Positions 35,083 to 43,873 of a DNA stretch of 64,000 bases are shown one piece after another (the first letter of the stretch is position 1; each line of letters starts with the position of its first letter). The position numbers and the translations under genes were made by a program. Origin of the DNA: [Mycobacterium] nativiensis (GTDB lineage Bacteria; Actinomycetota; Actinomycetes; Mycobacteriales; Mycobacteriaceae). The notes beneath the pieces are model-generated. The model was not told the DNA's origin. It ran no database searches and saw nothing but the letters and a program-made list of their open reading frames with translations. The stretch spans positions 347,147 to 411,146 of the forward strand of contig NZ_CP083986.1 of the NCBI RefSeq assembly GCF_020172685.1, written 5' to 3'.

Positions 35083-35453
35083 GCAAGTCAGAGAGTTCGC
35101 GGACGTTTCTGATCTCGGTGGCCGCCGAATTGGCCGGGATGCACGCGCAGACATTGCGGACCTACGACCGAATCGGTCTGGTCAGTCCGCGCCGCAGCTC
35201 CGGCGGCGGTCGGCGGTACTCGGAGCGCGATGTCGACCTGCTGCGCGAGGTGCAGCGACTCTCCCACGACGAGGGCGTCAACCTGGCCGGCATCAAGCGG
35301 ATCATCGAACTGACCAACCAGGTCGAAGCGCTGCAGAAGCGGGCCAAGGAGATGTCGGCCGAGCTGGAGATGTTGCGCGCCAACCAGCGTCGCGAGATCG
35401 CGGTGGTGCCCAAGAGCACCGCCGTGGTGGTGTGGCAGCCGCGTCGCCCGTAG
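35079..35453 (+). CDS. hspR: Heat-shock repressor HspR (MerR family)
   Basis: 124 aa from the ATG at 35079, which overlaps dnaJ and is preceded by GGGGAGG. The MerR helix-turn-helix is [25 protein letters not shown] with the wing [14 protein letters not shown], then a dimerisation helix and the short tail ending [11 protein letters not shown]. HspR binds HAIR sites with help from DnaK and represses dnaK and clpB. Matching HAIR sites are present upstream of dnaK (31283) and clpB (41071), so both are probably its targets. Confidence 0.97.
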   Translation: MSKSESSRTFLISVAAELAGMHAQTLRTYDRIGLVSPRRSSGGGRRYSERDVDLLREVQRLSHDEGVNLAGIKRIIELTNQVEALQKRAKEMSAELEMLRANQRREIAVVPKSTAVVVWQPRRP

Positions 35454-35470
35454 CTTCCTTTCGCGTCTGC

Positions 35471-36382
35471 TCACCGGACTTGGGTGACCCGGATGGAGAA
35501 CTGGGCCACGCCCGGCTCGCCTGGGCGGGCTACCCGGTAGCCGCCGCGGCGCAGGGCGTCGGTGGGTGCGGCCATCGGCTCGAAACAGATCACGTCCTCA
35601 GTGGCCGGCGCGTAGATCTGCGCGGCCGGATACCCGTGATCGAAGCGCACCTCGATGCGGCGCCCGCCGCCGGAGACCGCGAACACCGCCCCGTCCGCCA
35701 GCTCGTCGAATCCGTCGTCAAACACCTGATCGCCCAACACCCCCGTGGACGCCGGGTGCGGATCGGTCGCCCCGGTGGGCAGGCTCCGGGCGTCCACCAG
35801 ACGGGCCCGCATCGCCGGTGTCTCGATCAGCCACTGGGCGCGCGGCACGTCGGGGACGTGCAGGTAGGGGTGAAACCCGAAGCACAACGGGACCGCGGCG
35901 TCGGTCGTGGCAGTCACCGTGGTTCGCACCGTCAGGGTGCGGTCGACAAGCGTGATCGCCAGGCGCAGCAGATGCGGGAACGGGAAGCAGGTGAGCAACT
36001 CGGGCCGCGAGGCGAAGTCCAACTCGGCAGTCAGCTCCGATGTCGACTGCTCGACCACCCGCCAGCCGGGATCGCCGGCCAGCGTGCCGTGGATCGGGGA
36101 ACCGTGCTCGTCGGTGTGCACGCCGCCGCTACCGGGAGTGAGCGTGACTTCGGTTCCGTCCACCCGGTAGTCGTTGCCGCTCAATCGGTTCGCCCACGGA
36201 TACAGCAGCGGAATGCCCATGGTCTTGTGGTCGGACACGTAGGCCCGCAAGCCCTTGCGCTGGCCGAGCAGCTCCACCCCGCCGTCGGCCAGCGAGGTGC
36301 CGATCATGCCGGCGCTCGGGACGAATGTCGCCGTCAGTTCCGAGGAGGGATCGCGCAGCGTGGCGGCTTCGTACTCGGTCAC
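35471..36382 (-). CDS. Aldose 1-epimerase family protein
   Basis: 303 aa. The galactose-mutarotase-like beta-sandwich is indicated by the N-terminal LTATFVPSAGMIGTSL, PWANRLSGNDYRVDG and the histidine in LCFGFHPYLHVPD (general acid in the family). It interconverts sugar anomers, or acts on sugar phosphates, in the cytosol. It is convergent with hspR and separated by 3 bp from the upstream globin-reductase gene on the same strand, so the two are co-transcribed. Confidence 0.85.
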   Translation of the reverse strand: MTEYEAATLRDPSSELTATFVPSAGMIGTSLADGGVELLGQRKGLRAYVSDHKTMGIPLLYPWANRLSGNDYRVDGTEVTLTPGSGGVHTDEHGSPIHGTLAGDPGWRVVEQSTSELTAELDFASRPELLTCFPFPHLLRLAITLVDRTLTVRTTVTATTDAAVPLCFGFHPYLHVPDVPRAQWLIETPAMRARLVDARSLPTGATDPHPASTGVLGDQVFDDGFDELADGAVFAVSGGGRRIEVRFDHGYPAAQIYAPATEDVICFEPMAAPTDALRRGGYRVARPGEPGVAQFSIRVTQVR

Positions 36383-36385
36383 TTC

Positions 36386-37552
36386 TCACTCCGATAACGG
36401 GTCGTGTTGTATGCGTTGCGGCGGAGCCCCTTTGGCGATCAAAGCCGCCTTGGTGGCGCGGGTCATCTCCGGACCGCCGCAGATCAGGATCTGCCGATCG
36501 CCCCAGCTTCCGTAGCGCGTCACGACGTCCGGCAATTGCCCGATCTGCCGCAGGTGCAGCCCCCGGGGCGGTGTCACGTCGGGATACTCGGCGGCCCATT
36601 CCGGGTCGCCGGAATACTCCGACACCGGGGTCACCGACAGCCACGGGTTATGCGCCGCGATCTGCCACAGGGTGGGCAGGTCGTAGAGCTCGCAGGGGTA
36701 GCGACCGCCGAAGAACAGATGCACGCGCGGGTTCACGGCCCACCGGGTCAGGTCCATGATGATCGCCCGCAGCGGTGCCAGGCCGGTGCTGCCGGCCACC
36801 ATCAACACGTCACCGGCGTCCCGGTCGACGTGCAGGCCGCCGTGCGGGCTGGACAGTCGCCAGCGCTCACCCGGCCGGGTCTCATTGACGATCGCGGTGC
36901 TGACCAGGCCGCCGGAGACCGCGCGCACATGGAACTCGATCGCGCCGGTCTCGTCGGCCGGCATCGACGGCGACAGATAGCGCCACGACCGCGGGCACTG
37001 GGGCACCTCGGCTTTGACGTATTGGCCCGGGTAGTAGGGCAGCGGCCGGTCCAACTGCATCCGGACCACGGCCAGGTCACGCGAGACCCGCAGGTGCTCG
37101 ACCACGGTGCCGTCCCACCAGGCCGGGCCCTCTTCGGCGTCGGCGGCGCCGCCCATCACCCCGATGATGAGGTTCAGCGATTCCCGTGCGGCATCCTCGA
37201 CGGCGGGGGTCCAGGCGTCGGCCAACTCGTCGCGCAGCGCCGCGTACAGCACCTGCCCCATGGTGTCGTAATAGTGTTGCGTCACACCATATTTACGATG
37301 ATCCCGGCCGAGTTGCGCCAGGAACGAGATCGGCTCCTGGGCGCGCTGAGCGACAAACTCACCGAACACCCAGCTCATGGCCTGGGCGAATGCGGTGCGG
37401 GTGTCCGCCAGGTCGACGGGGAACAGATCGCGGGCTGCCGGATTGGCGCCGAACCAGCGGGTGAAGAGCCGGCCCACGAAACTGTCGGCACCATCGGGAA
37501 CGGCGAACGCGTCGCGCAGCACCTCCAGTGCTTCACGGTCGTCAAGGCCCAC
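36386..37552 (-). CDS. Globin-reductase fusion (flavohemoglobin-like oxidoreductase)
   Basis: 388 aa from the GTG at 37552; an open frame continues upstream to 38623 but is out of character there and overlaps real genes. The N-terminal globin domain (about residues 1-135) contains the proximal-His region QLGRDHRKYGVTQHYY. A ferredoxin-NADP reductase-type FAD domain follows (PLPYYPGQYVKAEVP, SWRYLSPSMP), then an NAD(P) domain (VAGSTGLAPLRA and ILICGGPEMT). Length and order fit M. tuberculosis Rv0385. Flavohemoglobins detoxify nitric oxide, but this actinobacterial subgroup differs from Hmp and may have another role, such as lactate- or quinone-linked redox chemistry. Confidence 0.85.
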   Translation of the reverse strand: MGLDDREALEVLRDAFAVPDGADSFVGRLFTRWFGANPAARDLFPVDLADTRTAFAQAMSWVFGEFVAQRAQEPISFLAQLGRDHRKYGVTQHYYDTMGQVLYAALRDELADAWTPAVEDAARESLNLIIGVMGGAADAEEGPAWWDGTVVEHLRVSRDLAVVRMQLDRPLPYYPGQYVKAEVPQCPRSWRYLSPSMPADETGAIEFHVRAVSGGLVSTAIVNETRPGERWRLSSPHGGLHVDRDAGDVLMVAGSTGLAPLRAIIMDLTRWAVNPRVHLFFGGRYPCELYDLPTLWQIAAHNPWLSVTPVSEYSGDPEWAAEYPDVTPPRGLHLRQIGQLPDVVTRYGSWGDRQILICGGPEMTRATKAALIAKGAPPQRIQHDPLSE

Positions 37553-37587
37553 GGCCGCGATCTTATGCTGGTCGGTGGCGGTATCGG

Positions 37588-38259
37588 CTACAGCGCGTGA
37601 ATCCCGTTGTAGGTCACCATCGCACCGATGAGGATCAGGACAGCGGCGAACAGCGCGCCGTGCTGCTGCTCCATCCAGTCCTTCACCCGGTTGAGCGTCG
37701 GAGTGAGCCGCTTGCTGGCGGCCAGGTAACCCAGAATCGGGATCGCCACCGAGGATGCGGCAACGGCGACGAAGAACGTGGCCGCTTGCCAACTGTCCGC
37801 GGTGCCGAGCCCGGCGCTGCCGATGGCCAGGCCGGCCGCTCCGCACATGAACAGCACCTCGGGCCGCACCACGGCCAGTGCTGCGGCCGTCAGTCCGGCG
37901 CGCAGCGGGGTCATCGACGTGAACGAGCGCATCCAGCCCGGCATTTCGCGGTGCCCGTGCCGGGTCGTCCAGCGGTAGAAGCCGAAACCGATCAGCGCCG
38001 CGCCCACGGCGATTCGCAGCCATGAGGCCCAGGTCGGTGGTGTCCGGTTCAGTCCCCCCAGCAGGCCCGACCCCGCGACGAAGGCGGCTGTGAGTGCGGC
38101 CAGTCCCAGCAGCCAGCCGATCAGGAACGTCAGTCCGGTGCTGCGCGGGTGCGCGGCCTGCAGCACCAGCACCGCCGGAATCACGGTGATCGGGGAGAGC
38201 GCCACCACCAGCGCGAGGGGAATCAGTGCGCTCCACAGTGAGCCCAGGCCGGTCGTCAT
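37588..38259 (-). CDS. GAP-family membrane protein
   Basis: 223 aa with six predicted membrane helices. The N-terminal SALIPLALVVALSPITVIPAVLVL, with the conserved Ser-Pro, and the later AVVRPEVLFMCGAAGLAIG fit the Sap/GAP family of actinobacterial transport-related proteins, relatives of which help export lipids. It lies 35 bp upstream of the globin-reductase gene on the same strand. No specific substrate can be named. Confidence 0.75.
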   Translation of the reverse strand: MTTGLGSLWSALIPLALVVALSPITVIPAVLVLQAAHPRSTGLTFLIGWLLGLAALTAAFVAGSGLLGGLNRTPPTWASWLRIAVGAALIGFGFYRWTTRHGHREMPGWMRSFTSMTPLRAGLTAAALAVVRPEVLFMCGAAGLAIGSAGLGTADSWQAATFFVAVAASSVAIPILGYLAASKRLTPTLNRVKDWMEQQHGALFAAVLILIGAMVTYNGIHAL

Positions 38260-38350
38260 GGCAGCACGGTAGCCGACGGGTCGGTTGGGACTCGCCGACG
38301 GCGGGTAGTCGCCTGGGCGTCGAGGCCGGCCGGACGCCGACCTTGCTAGG

Positions 38351-38365
38351 TACCCATACGGGGTA
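38351..38365. promoter_or_regulatory. CsoR/RicR-type copper operator box
   Basis: TACCC-ATACG-GGGTA (38351-38365) exactly fits the TACCC-N5-GGGTA palindrome reported for the mycobacterial copper regulator RicR. It lies 31 bp upstream of the MerT-like gene, in the divergent region with the GAP gene. Confidence 0.7.
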
Positions 38366-38396
38366 TAGGTTCGCAGGGGTAAAGCGAAAGGCGGAT

Positions 38397-38876
38397 ATGT
38401 CAGACACGGCCCAATGTCCTGATCGGCGGCAAGCGTCCAAGTCCACTGTGGGGCGTCGGTTCGGCATCACCGGAGTGATAGCCGCGTTGGCCTGCACGCT
38501 GGGGTGTTGCCTGCCGGCCATCCTGGTGGCGCTCGGAGCCGGAGCGTCGGCTGCGGCCGGCATGGGGCACGCCGCGCACGGCGGCGACGAAGCGCAGGGC
38601 TGGTTCGCCGAGGTGCTCGGCATGGTGCACCGGATCAGCCCCGTTCTGCTGATCGTGTCGATCGCGCTGGTTGCGGTCGCGTTCGCGATGCGGCGCCGCG
38701 CGGCGGTGCTGCCGGCGCTGTTGGCCGGCGTCGTGCTCTACTTCAGCGTGCACGGCCAGAGCGATCCGATCGTCATGTATGCGGGGATGGCGCTGGGCTA
38801 CGCCGCCTGGTTCGCGCTCTACCTGTGGACGCGTCCGCGGCACGACGCCGGGTCGTGCGAAGGATCAACTCCCTGA
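38397..38876 (+). CDS. MerT-like cysteine-containing membrane protein
   Basis: 159 aa from the ATG at 38397 with GAAAGGCG upstream. The first helix, FGITGVIAALACTLGCCLPAILVALG, holds Cys-Gly-Cys-Cys as in mercuric-ion transport proteins, where vicinal cysteines pick up the metal. Three further helices follow (VLLIVSIALVAVAFAMR, LPALLAGVVLYF, MYAGMALGYAAWFALYLW). A His-rich loop (HAAHGGDEAQG) lies between helices 1 and 2. With the copper-type operator upstream, this is likely a copper- or heavy-metal-responsive membrane protein. Convergent overlap of 12 bp with the TetR gene at 38865. Confidence 0.7.
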   Translation: MSDTAQCPDRRQASKSTVGRRFGITGVIAALACTLGCCLPAILVALGAGASAAAGMGHAAHGGDEAQGWFAEVLGMVHRISPVLLIVSIALVAVAFAMRRRAAVLPALLAGVVLYFSVHGQSDPIVMYAGMALGYAAWFALYLWTRPRHDAGSCEGSTP

Positions 38877-39494
38877 CGGGCCGGCTTCACCCAGGCCGGC
38901 CAGTACCAGGCCGGTCGCGAACGCCACCAGGTCGGCGCGGCTCACGTGCAGCCGGCCGTCGGCCCAGTCGAGCACCAGCGCGGTGAGCGCACCCGACAGC
39001 GCGCTGGCGTGCATGGCACGCACGGTGGGGGAGATGGGCGGATCGGTGACACCGGCTGAGCCGGCCAGCTCGGTCAGCAGGCCGGGCAGTACGTCGGCGC
39101 GGTGGCCGGCGAGAAGGTCGCTGGACTGCGGCTCGCGCAGCAGGATCCGCAGCCGGCGTGGATCCGCCTCGAAGTAGCCGGCGGACGCGTCGATAGCCGC
39201 GGTGACCGGGGATTCGGTGCCGGCGGCTTCGGCGATGGCGGCCACCAGTTCGGCATTGCAGCGGTCATAGACGGCGAGCGTCAATTCGTCGGTGTCGCTG
39301 AAGCTTTCGTAGAAGTAACGGGGGCTCAGACCGGCGTGCCGGCATACCGCCCGCATGGTGACGCCGGGTGCGCCCTCGGTGCCCAGCAGTTCGAACCCGG
39401 CCTGCATCAGCTGGGCTCGCCGGACCTGGGTCCGGTCGTCGTGGGTCTGGCCGCGCCACACCCGCGGCGCCGTCGCGTCCATCGGCCACCCCAT
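38865..39494 (-). CDS. TetR-family regulator
   Basis: 209 aa. The helix-turn-helix is MRAVCRHAGLSPRYFYESFSDTDELTLAVYDR (about residues 44-76). The rest is helical with an Ala/Leu-rich ligand domain. It is transcribed divergently from the NTF2-like gene at 39587; a perfect palindrome at 39548-39563 lies between them and is the likely shared operator. Confidence 0.88.
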   Translation of the reverse strand: MGWPMDATAPRVWRGQTHDDRTQVRRAQLMQAGFELLGTEGAPGVTMRAVCRHAGLSPRYFYESFSDTDELTLAVYDRCNAELVAAIAEAAGTESPVTAAIDASAGYFEADPRRLRILLREPQSSDLLAGHRADVLPGLLTELAGSAGVTDPPISPTVRAMHASALSGALTALVLDWADGRLHVSRADLVAFATGLVLAGLGEAGPSGS

Positions 39495-39547
39495 CCCCGG
39501 ATCATAGGAACCGCTTGATTCTACTTGCCGCCCCTGTCATCATCATG

Positions 39548-39563
39548 GGAATCAGGTGATTCC
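39548..39563. promoter_or_regulatory. Palindromic operator between TetR and NTF2-like genes
   Basis: GGAATC-AGGT-GATTCC is a perfect 6+4+6 inverted repeat in the 92-bp divergent gap, 23 bp before the NTF2-like ATG. Typical position and size for a TetR operator. Confidence 0.6.
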
Positions 39564-39586
39564 AATTTGATCGGAAGGTGGGTGGC

Positions 39587-40333
39587 ATGTTCGACGAGGC
39601 GCTTTTCCGGGAGGCCATCGCCAAGCCGCGGCTGCGCCAGCCGCTGCCGGAATATCTCGCGGGCAACCGGGCCGGCGGGAAGGTCAAGGTGCTCACCGAG
39701 CCCGAGCTCAACGCCATGACGCAGCAGTGGTTCGTCGACCTGGATCGCAAGATCGCCCACTACGCCGACCGCGGGATCGACGTGGCATTCGCGGCCGAAT
39801 GGGCCAAGAAGTACTGGTGGAGCTGGCTGATGCGGGACATGTCGCTCAACCACGAGCTCTACACGCCGGATCTGCGCTATAAGGACCCGACCACCTTCGG
39901 CCGCATCATCGTCGGGCTCGAGGAGTTCGAGCGCTACAACTTCTCCTTCCTCGACGCCATCCCGGACTGGCGCTATGACCCGCTGCCCGGGCAGGTCTAC
40001 TTCGACGTCACGCCGGAGGGCGAGACCCGGGTCATCGTCCGCTATATCGGCAGCGGGCACTTCAGTGGAACCCTGCGGTTCTACCCGTACGACGAGTCGG
40101 CCCCGGCGATCCACGGGGTCGGCACCTTCGTGCAGTGCACCGCGGTGGACCGCTACCACTTCAACGCCGACGGGCTGATGTACGAGGGGGAGACGTTGTT
40201 CGATCTGCTCGATGCCACCCAGTCGGCGGGCGTGCTGCCGTCGGATGACAGCTGGCTGTTCCGGGCGCTGATGGGGGCTTCCCGGCTGCCTCGGGTGGTG
40301 CAGAACGCCCGTCGCGCGCTGCGCCTGGGGTGA
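39587..40333 (+). CDS. SnoaL-like/NTF2-like protein, 248 aa
   Basis: 248 aa from the ATG at 39587 with GGAAGGTGGG upstream. The aromatic-rich central region (YWWSWLMRDMSLNHELYTPDLRYKDP, FERYNFSFLDAIPDWRYD) and the strands VYFDVTPEGETRVIVRYIGSGHF fit the large SnoaL-like mycobacterial group: one NTF2 cone domain with N- and C-terminal additions. Such proteins isomerise or hydrate steroid- and polyketide-like ligands, or simply bind them. It is probably repressed by the divergent TetR protein. The substrate is unknown. Confidence 0.7.
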   Translation: MFDEALFREAIAKPRLRQPLPEYLAGNRAGGKVKVLTEPELNAMTQQWFVDLDRKIAHYADRGIDVAFAAEWAKKYWWSWLMRDMSLNHELYTPDLRYKDPTTFGRIIVGLEEFERYNFSFLDAIPDWRYDPLPGQVYFDVTPEGETRVIVRYIGSGHFSGTLRFYPYDESAPAIHGVGTFVQCTAVDRYHFNADGLMYEGETLFDLLDATQSAGVLPSDDSWLFRALMGASRLPRVVQNARRALRLG

Positions 40334-40336
40334 GGA

Positions 40337-40597
40337 TCAAGCCATTGAGTGCACGCGTTTTGCCAGGGCGAGGTAGTCGTCGACATGGCCGGGAAGGATG
40401 TCGAGGTGCACGACCGTGCCGTTGGGGTGGGCGACCATGTCGACGACGACTGCCACCGCAGCTGCGTCGGCGTCGCCCGCGACCACCAGTGCCCCCGGGG
40501 TGATGATCGACGGATCACGCGCCTCGTCGAGAAAGGCCCAGACGTAGCCGGTCTGGTCCTCCGCGTTCAGGTCTGCGGCGACGTCAACGACGATCAT
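40337..40597 (-). CDS. Small conserved-looking protein of unknown function
   Basis: 86 aa from the ATG at 40597, preceded by GGAGG. It begins MIVVDVAADLNAEDQTGYVWAFL and ends LPGHVDDYLALAKRVHSM; the alternating strand/helix pattern suggests a compact alpha/beta protein. It overlaps the 3' end of the frameshifted gene upstream by 14 bp, so the pair is an operon. I do not recognise the family. Confidence 0.6.
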   Translation of the reverse strand: MIVVDVAADLNAEDQTGYVWAFLDEARDPSIITPGALVVAGDADAAAVAVVVDMVAHPNGTVVHLDILPGHVDDYLALAKRVHSMA

Positions 40598-41050
40598 CGG
40601 GGAACCTCCAATGCTTGTCTCCACCATACTGATCGTTGACCTGCGCCGGGCCTAGCGCGGACAGGAGCGCTGGAATCTCGTCCACAGCACCGACGAGGAC
40701 GGTGACGTGCGGCTGACGGAAGGTCGGGAGAATCTTGAATCCGGCCGCCGCAAGATCCCCTGCCTGCACGGAGTGGATACACCTGTAGGTGGCCAGCTTC
40801 CTGCCAATATTCCACCCAAGGAACCGGGACCGAGGTCGTCGGTTGCGGCGAACATCGAGATACCCAATACGGGATCGCCGTCGAGACAGAACATGCGGCG
40901 CATCCGCTCGGCATGCCGGAGGAGCTTTGCGGCTGAGTCGGGACCGCCGCGCAACAGCAGACACTCGGCAGGGATGCTTTCATCGCGGATGGTGTCGCGG
41001 AGATCGGGCAGGTCGGCCACGCTGCCGAACCTACGACCGGCCACTGACAC
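40584..41050 (-). pseudogene. Frameshifted protein of unknown function
   Basis: The N-terminal half is open from GTG at 41050 (DLRDTIRDESIPAECLLLRGG, FCLDGDPVLGISMFAATDD, up to GGILAG). From about 40798 the sensible protein continues in another frame (KLATYRCIHSVQAGDLAAAGF, RQPHVTVLVGAVDEIPALL) to the TGA at 40584. Together they would give about 154 residues. A single missing base around 40795-40805 explains it; with raw adapter at the contig edge, a sequencing error is possible too. It is operonic with the 86-aa gene downstream. Domain not recognised. Confidence 0.6.
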
Positions 41051-41070
41051 CGGCCGAAGAAATTATTGGA

Positions 41071-41091
41071 CTTGAGCGGAACAGACTCAAC
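41071..41091 (+). promoter_or_regulatory. HAIR operator upstream of clpB
   Basis: CTTGAGC-GGAACAG-ACTCAAC matches the HspR HAIR consensus with two mismatches, one per arm, and lies 76 bp before the clpB start. TTGACTA at 41093 may be a -35 region. Confidence 0.85.
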
Positions 41092-41166
41092 CTTGACTAC
41101 GTTGGACAACACGACAAGCATTTTTGGCGGGCCGTCGAGGCCCCCTGACCCCGATATGGAGGTGTC

Positions 41167-43713
41167 GTGGACTCGTTCAATCCGACCACCAAGACGCAGG
41201 CGGCTCTGACCGCGGCCCTGCAGACGGCCACCGCCGCCGGTAACCCCGAAATCCGGCCCGCCCATCTGTTGCAGGCCCTGCTGACCCAGAACGACGGGAT
41301 CGCCGCGCCGTTGCTGGAGGCGGTCGGCGTGGCCCCGTCGACGATCCGCACCGAGGCGCAGCGCCTGATCGACCTGGCGCCGCAGGTCACCAGTACCAGT
41401 GCCCAGCCGCAGCTGTCCCGCGAATCCCTGGCCGCGATCACCGTCGCCCAGCAGCTGGCCACCGAACTCGACGACGAGTACGTCTCGACCGAACACCTGA
41501 TGGTGGGCCTTGCCACCGGCGACTCCGACGTCGCCAAGCTGCTCGCCGGCCACGGCGCGTCCCCGCAGGCGCTGCGGGAGGCGTTCGTGAAGGTGCGCGG
41601 GTCCGCCCGGGTCACCAGTCCCGACCCCGAAGCCAGCTACCAGGCGCTGGAGAAGTACTCCACCGACCTGACCGCCCGCGCCCGCGAGGGCAAGCTGGAT
41701 CCGGTGATCGGTCGCGACACCGAAATCCGCCGAGTGGTACAGGTTTTGAGCCGGCGCACCAAGAACAACCCGGTGCTCATCGGTGAGCCCGGCGTCGGCA
41801 AGACCGCGATCGTCGAAGGCCTCGCGCAGCGCATCATCGCCGGCGACGTGCCCGACAGCCTGCGCGACAAGACCGTCGTCAGCCTGGACCTGGGCTCGAT
41901 GGTCGCCGGCGCGAAATACCGCGGCGAATTCGAGGAACGCCTCAAGGCCGTCCTGGACGAGATCAAGGACTCCGCCGGGCAGATCATCACGTTCATCGAC
42001 GAGCTGCACACCATCGTCGGCGCCGGTGCCACCGGTGAGGGCGCGATGGACGCCGGCAACATGATCAAGCCGATGCTGGCGCGCGGCGAGCTGCGGCTGG
42101 TCGGTGCCACCACGCTCGAGGAGTACCGCAAGTACATCGAGAAGGACGCCGCCCTCGAGCGCCGCTTCCAGCAGGTCTACGTCGGGGAACCGTCGGTGGA
42201 GGACACCGTCGGCATCCTGCGCGGGCTCAAGGACCGCTATGAGGTGCACCACGGGGTGCGCATCACCGACTCCGCGCTGGTCGCCGCGGCCACCCTCAGT
42301 GACCGCTACATCACCGCCCGGTTCCTGCCGGACAAGGCGATCGACCTGGTCGATGAGGCCGCGTCGCGGCTGCGGATGGAGATCGACTCCCGGCCCGTCG
42401 AGATCGACGAGGTCGAACGGCTGGTGCGCCGGCTGGAGATCGAGGAGATGGCGCTGGCCAAGGAGGAGGACGACGCCTCCAAGGACCGGTTGGTCAAACT
42501 GCGCAGCGAGCTGGCCGATTACAAGGAGAAGCTCGCCCAGCTGACGACGCGGTGGCAGAACGAGAAGGGCGCCATCGACGTCGTACGCGAACTCAAGGAG
42601 CAGCTGGAAGAGCTGCGCGGTGAGTCCGACCGCGCCGAACGCGACGGTGATCTGGCCAAGGCCGCCGAGCTGCGCTACGGGCGCATCCCGGAGGTGGAGA
42701 AGAAGCTCGATGCCGCAATTCCGAACGCTCGGGCTCAAGAAGACATCATGCTCAAGGAGGAGGTCGGACCCGACGACATCGCCGACGTGGTCAGTGCCTG
42801 GACCGGTATCCCGGCCGGCCGGATGATGGAGGGCGAGACCGCCAAGCTGCTGCGGATGGAAGATGAACTCGGCAAACGGGTTGTCGGGCAACGCAATGCG
42901 GTCTCCGCGGTCTCCGATGCGGTGCGCCGCAGCCGGGCCGGGGTCGCCGACCCCAACCGGCCCACCGGCTCGTTCCTTTTCCTCGGCCCGACCGGGGTCG
43001 GCAAGACCGAGCTGGCCAAGGCGCTGGCCGACTTCCTGTTCGACGACGAGCGGGCCATGGTCCGCATCGACATGAGCGAGTACGGCGAGAAGCACTCGGT
43101 GGCGCGCCTGGTCGGGGCGCCCCCGGGCTACGTCGGCTATGACCAGGGCGGTCAGCTCACCGAGGCGGTACGCCGGCGGCCCTACACGGTGGTGCTCTTC
43201 GACGAGGTGGAGAAGGCCCACCCGGACGTGTTCGACGTGCTGCTGCAGGTCCTCGACGAGGGCCGGCTCACCGACGGGCAGGGCCGCACGGTCGACTTCC
43301 GCAACACCATCCTGATCCTGACGTCCAACCTGGGTCACGGCGGCAGCGAGGAACAGGTGATGGCGGCGGTTCGGGCGGCGTTCAAGCCCGAGTTCATCAA
43401 CCGGCTCGACGACGTGCTGATCTTCTCCGGTCTGGAGGCCGACGAGCTGGTGCACATCGTCGACATCCAGCTGGCTCAGCTGGACAAGCGGTTGGCGCAG
43501 CGCCGGCTGACGCTGGAGGTCTCGCTGGACGCCAAGAACTGGCTGGCCGGCCGTGGCTTTGACCCCGTGTACGGGGCGCGGCCGTTGCGTCGACTGATCC
43601 AGCAGTCCATCGGCGACCAGCTGGCCAAGTTGCTGCTGGCCGGTGAGGTGCACGACGGCGACGTGGTGCCGGTCAACGTCAGCGCGGACGGCGAGTCGCT
43701 GATCCTGGGCTGA
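41167..43713 (+). CDS. clpB: Disaggregase ClpB
   Basis: 848 aa from GTG preceded by GGAGGTG. The N domain (about residues 1-150) is followed by NBD1 with Walker A GEPGVGKT near 206, the middle coiled-coil domain (about residues 405-525, rich in Glu/Lys/Leu/Arg), and NBD2 with [12 protein letters not shown] near 607, [13 protein letters not shown] and the C-terminal D2 small domain. It threads aggregated proteins together with DnaK. The HAIR site and the strong terminator frame it as a single-gene HspR target. Confidence 0.98.
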   Translation: MDSFNPTTKTQAALTAALQTATAAGNPEIRPAHLLQALLTQNDGIAAPLLEAVGVAPSTIRTEAQRLIDLAPQVTSTSAQPQLSRESLAAITVAQQLATELDDEYVSTEHLMVGLATGDSDVAKLLAGHGASPQALREAFVKVRGSARVTSPDPEASYQALEKYSTDLTARAREGKLDPVIGRDTEIRRVVQVLSRRTKNNPVLIGEPGVGKTAIVEGLAQRIIAGDVPDSLRDKTVVSLDLGSMVAGAKYRGEFEERLKAVLDEIKDSAGQIITFIDELHTIVGAGATGEGAMDAGNMIKPMLARGELRLVGATTLEEYRKYIEKDAALERRFQQVYVGEPSVEDTVGILRGLKDRYEVHHGVRITDSALVAAATLSDRYITARFLPDKAIDLVDEAASRLRMEIDSRPVEIDEVERLVRRLEIEEMALAKEEDDASKDRLVKLRSELADYKEKLAQLTTRWQNEKGAIDVVRELKEQLEELRGESDRAERDGDLAKAAELRYGRIPEVEKKLDAAIPNARAQEDIMLKEEVGPDDIADVVSAWTGIPAGRMMEGETAKLLRMEDELGKRVVGQRNAVSAVSDAVRRSRAGVADPNRPTGSFLFLGPTGVGKTELAKALADFLFDDERAMVRIDMSEYGEKHSVARLVGAPPGYVGYDQGGQLTEAVRRRPYTVVLFDEVEKAHPDVFDVLLQVLDEGRLTDGQGRTVDFRNTILILTSNLGHGGSEEQVMAAVRAAFKPEFINRLDDVLIFSGLEADELVHIVDIQLAQLDKRLAQRRLTLEVSLDAKNWLAGRGFDPVYGARPLRRLIQQSIGDQLAKLLLAGEVHDGDVVPVNVSADGESLILG

Positions 43714-43729
43714 CGGTTCCCCAGCGCAG

Positions 43730-43758
43730 GGGTCCCCCGAAAAGGCTTCGGGGGACCC
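43730..43758 (+). terminator. Intrinsic terminator of clpB
   Basis: GGGTCCCCCGAA (43730-43741) pairs perfectly with TTCGGGGGACCC (43747-43758) around a 5-nt loop, followed by TTTGC. It lies 16 bp past the clpB stop. Confidence 0.9.
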
Positions 43759-43873
43759 TTTGCATTCGCAGAGTTCTCGCTGCGGATGCGATGGCCAACC
43801 TGATCGGTTAGTCTACGGTTACTGAGAAAGTCCAGTATTTTCCAATACTGTCGTTAATCGCAAGGGGTATGCC

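Noticed and set aside
36386..38623. 745-aa frame joining the globin-reductase gene to upstream sequence
   Set aside because: Only residues from the GTG at 37552 onward make a globin-reductase protein. The upstream part is Arg/Gly/Pro-rich and runs through the GAP gene in another frame.
40594..43653. 1019-aa antisense frame across clpB
   Set aside because: Exactly opposite clpB, with composition dominated by Arg, Gly, Leu and Val and no recognisable domain. A shadow.
43730..43758. Riboswitch or small RNA after clpB
   Set aside because: A single perfect stem with a 5-nt loop and a trailing T-run directly after a stop codon is adequately explained as a terminator.
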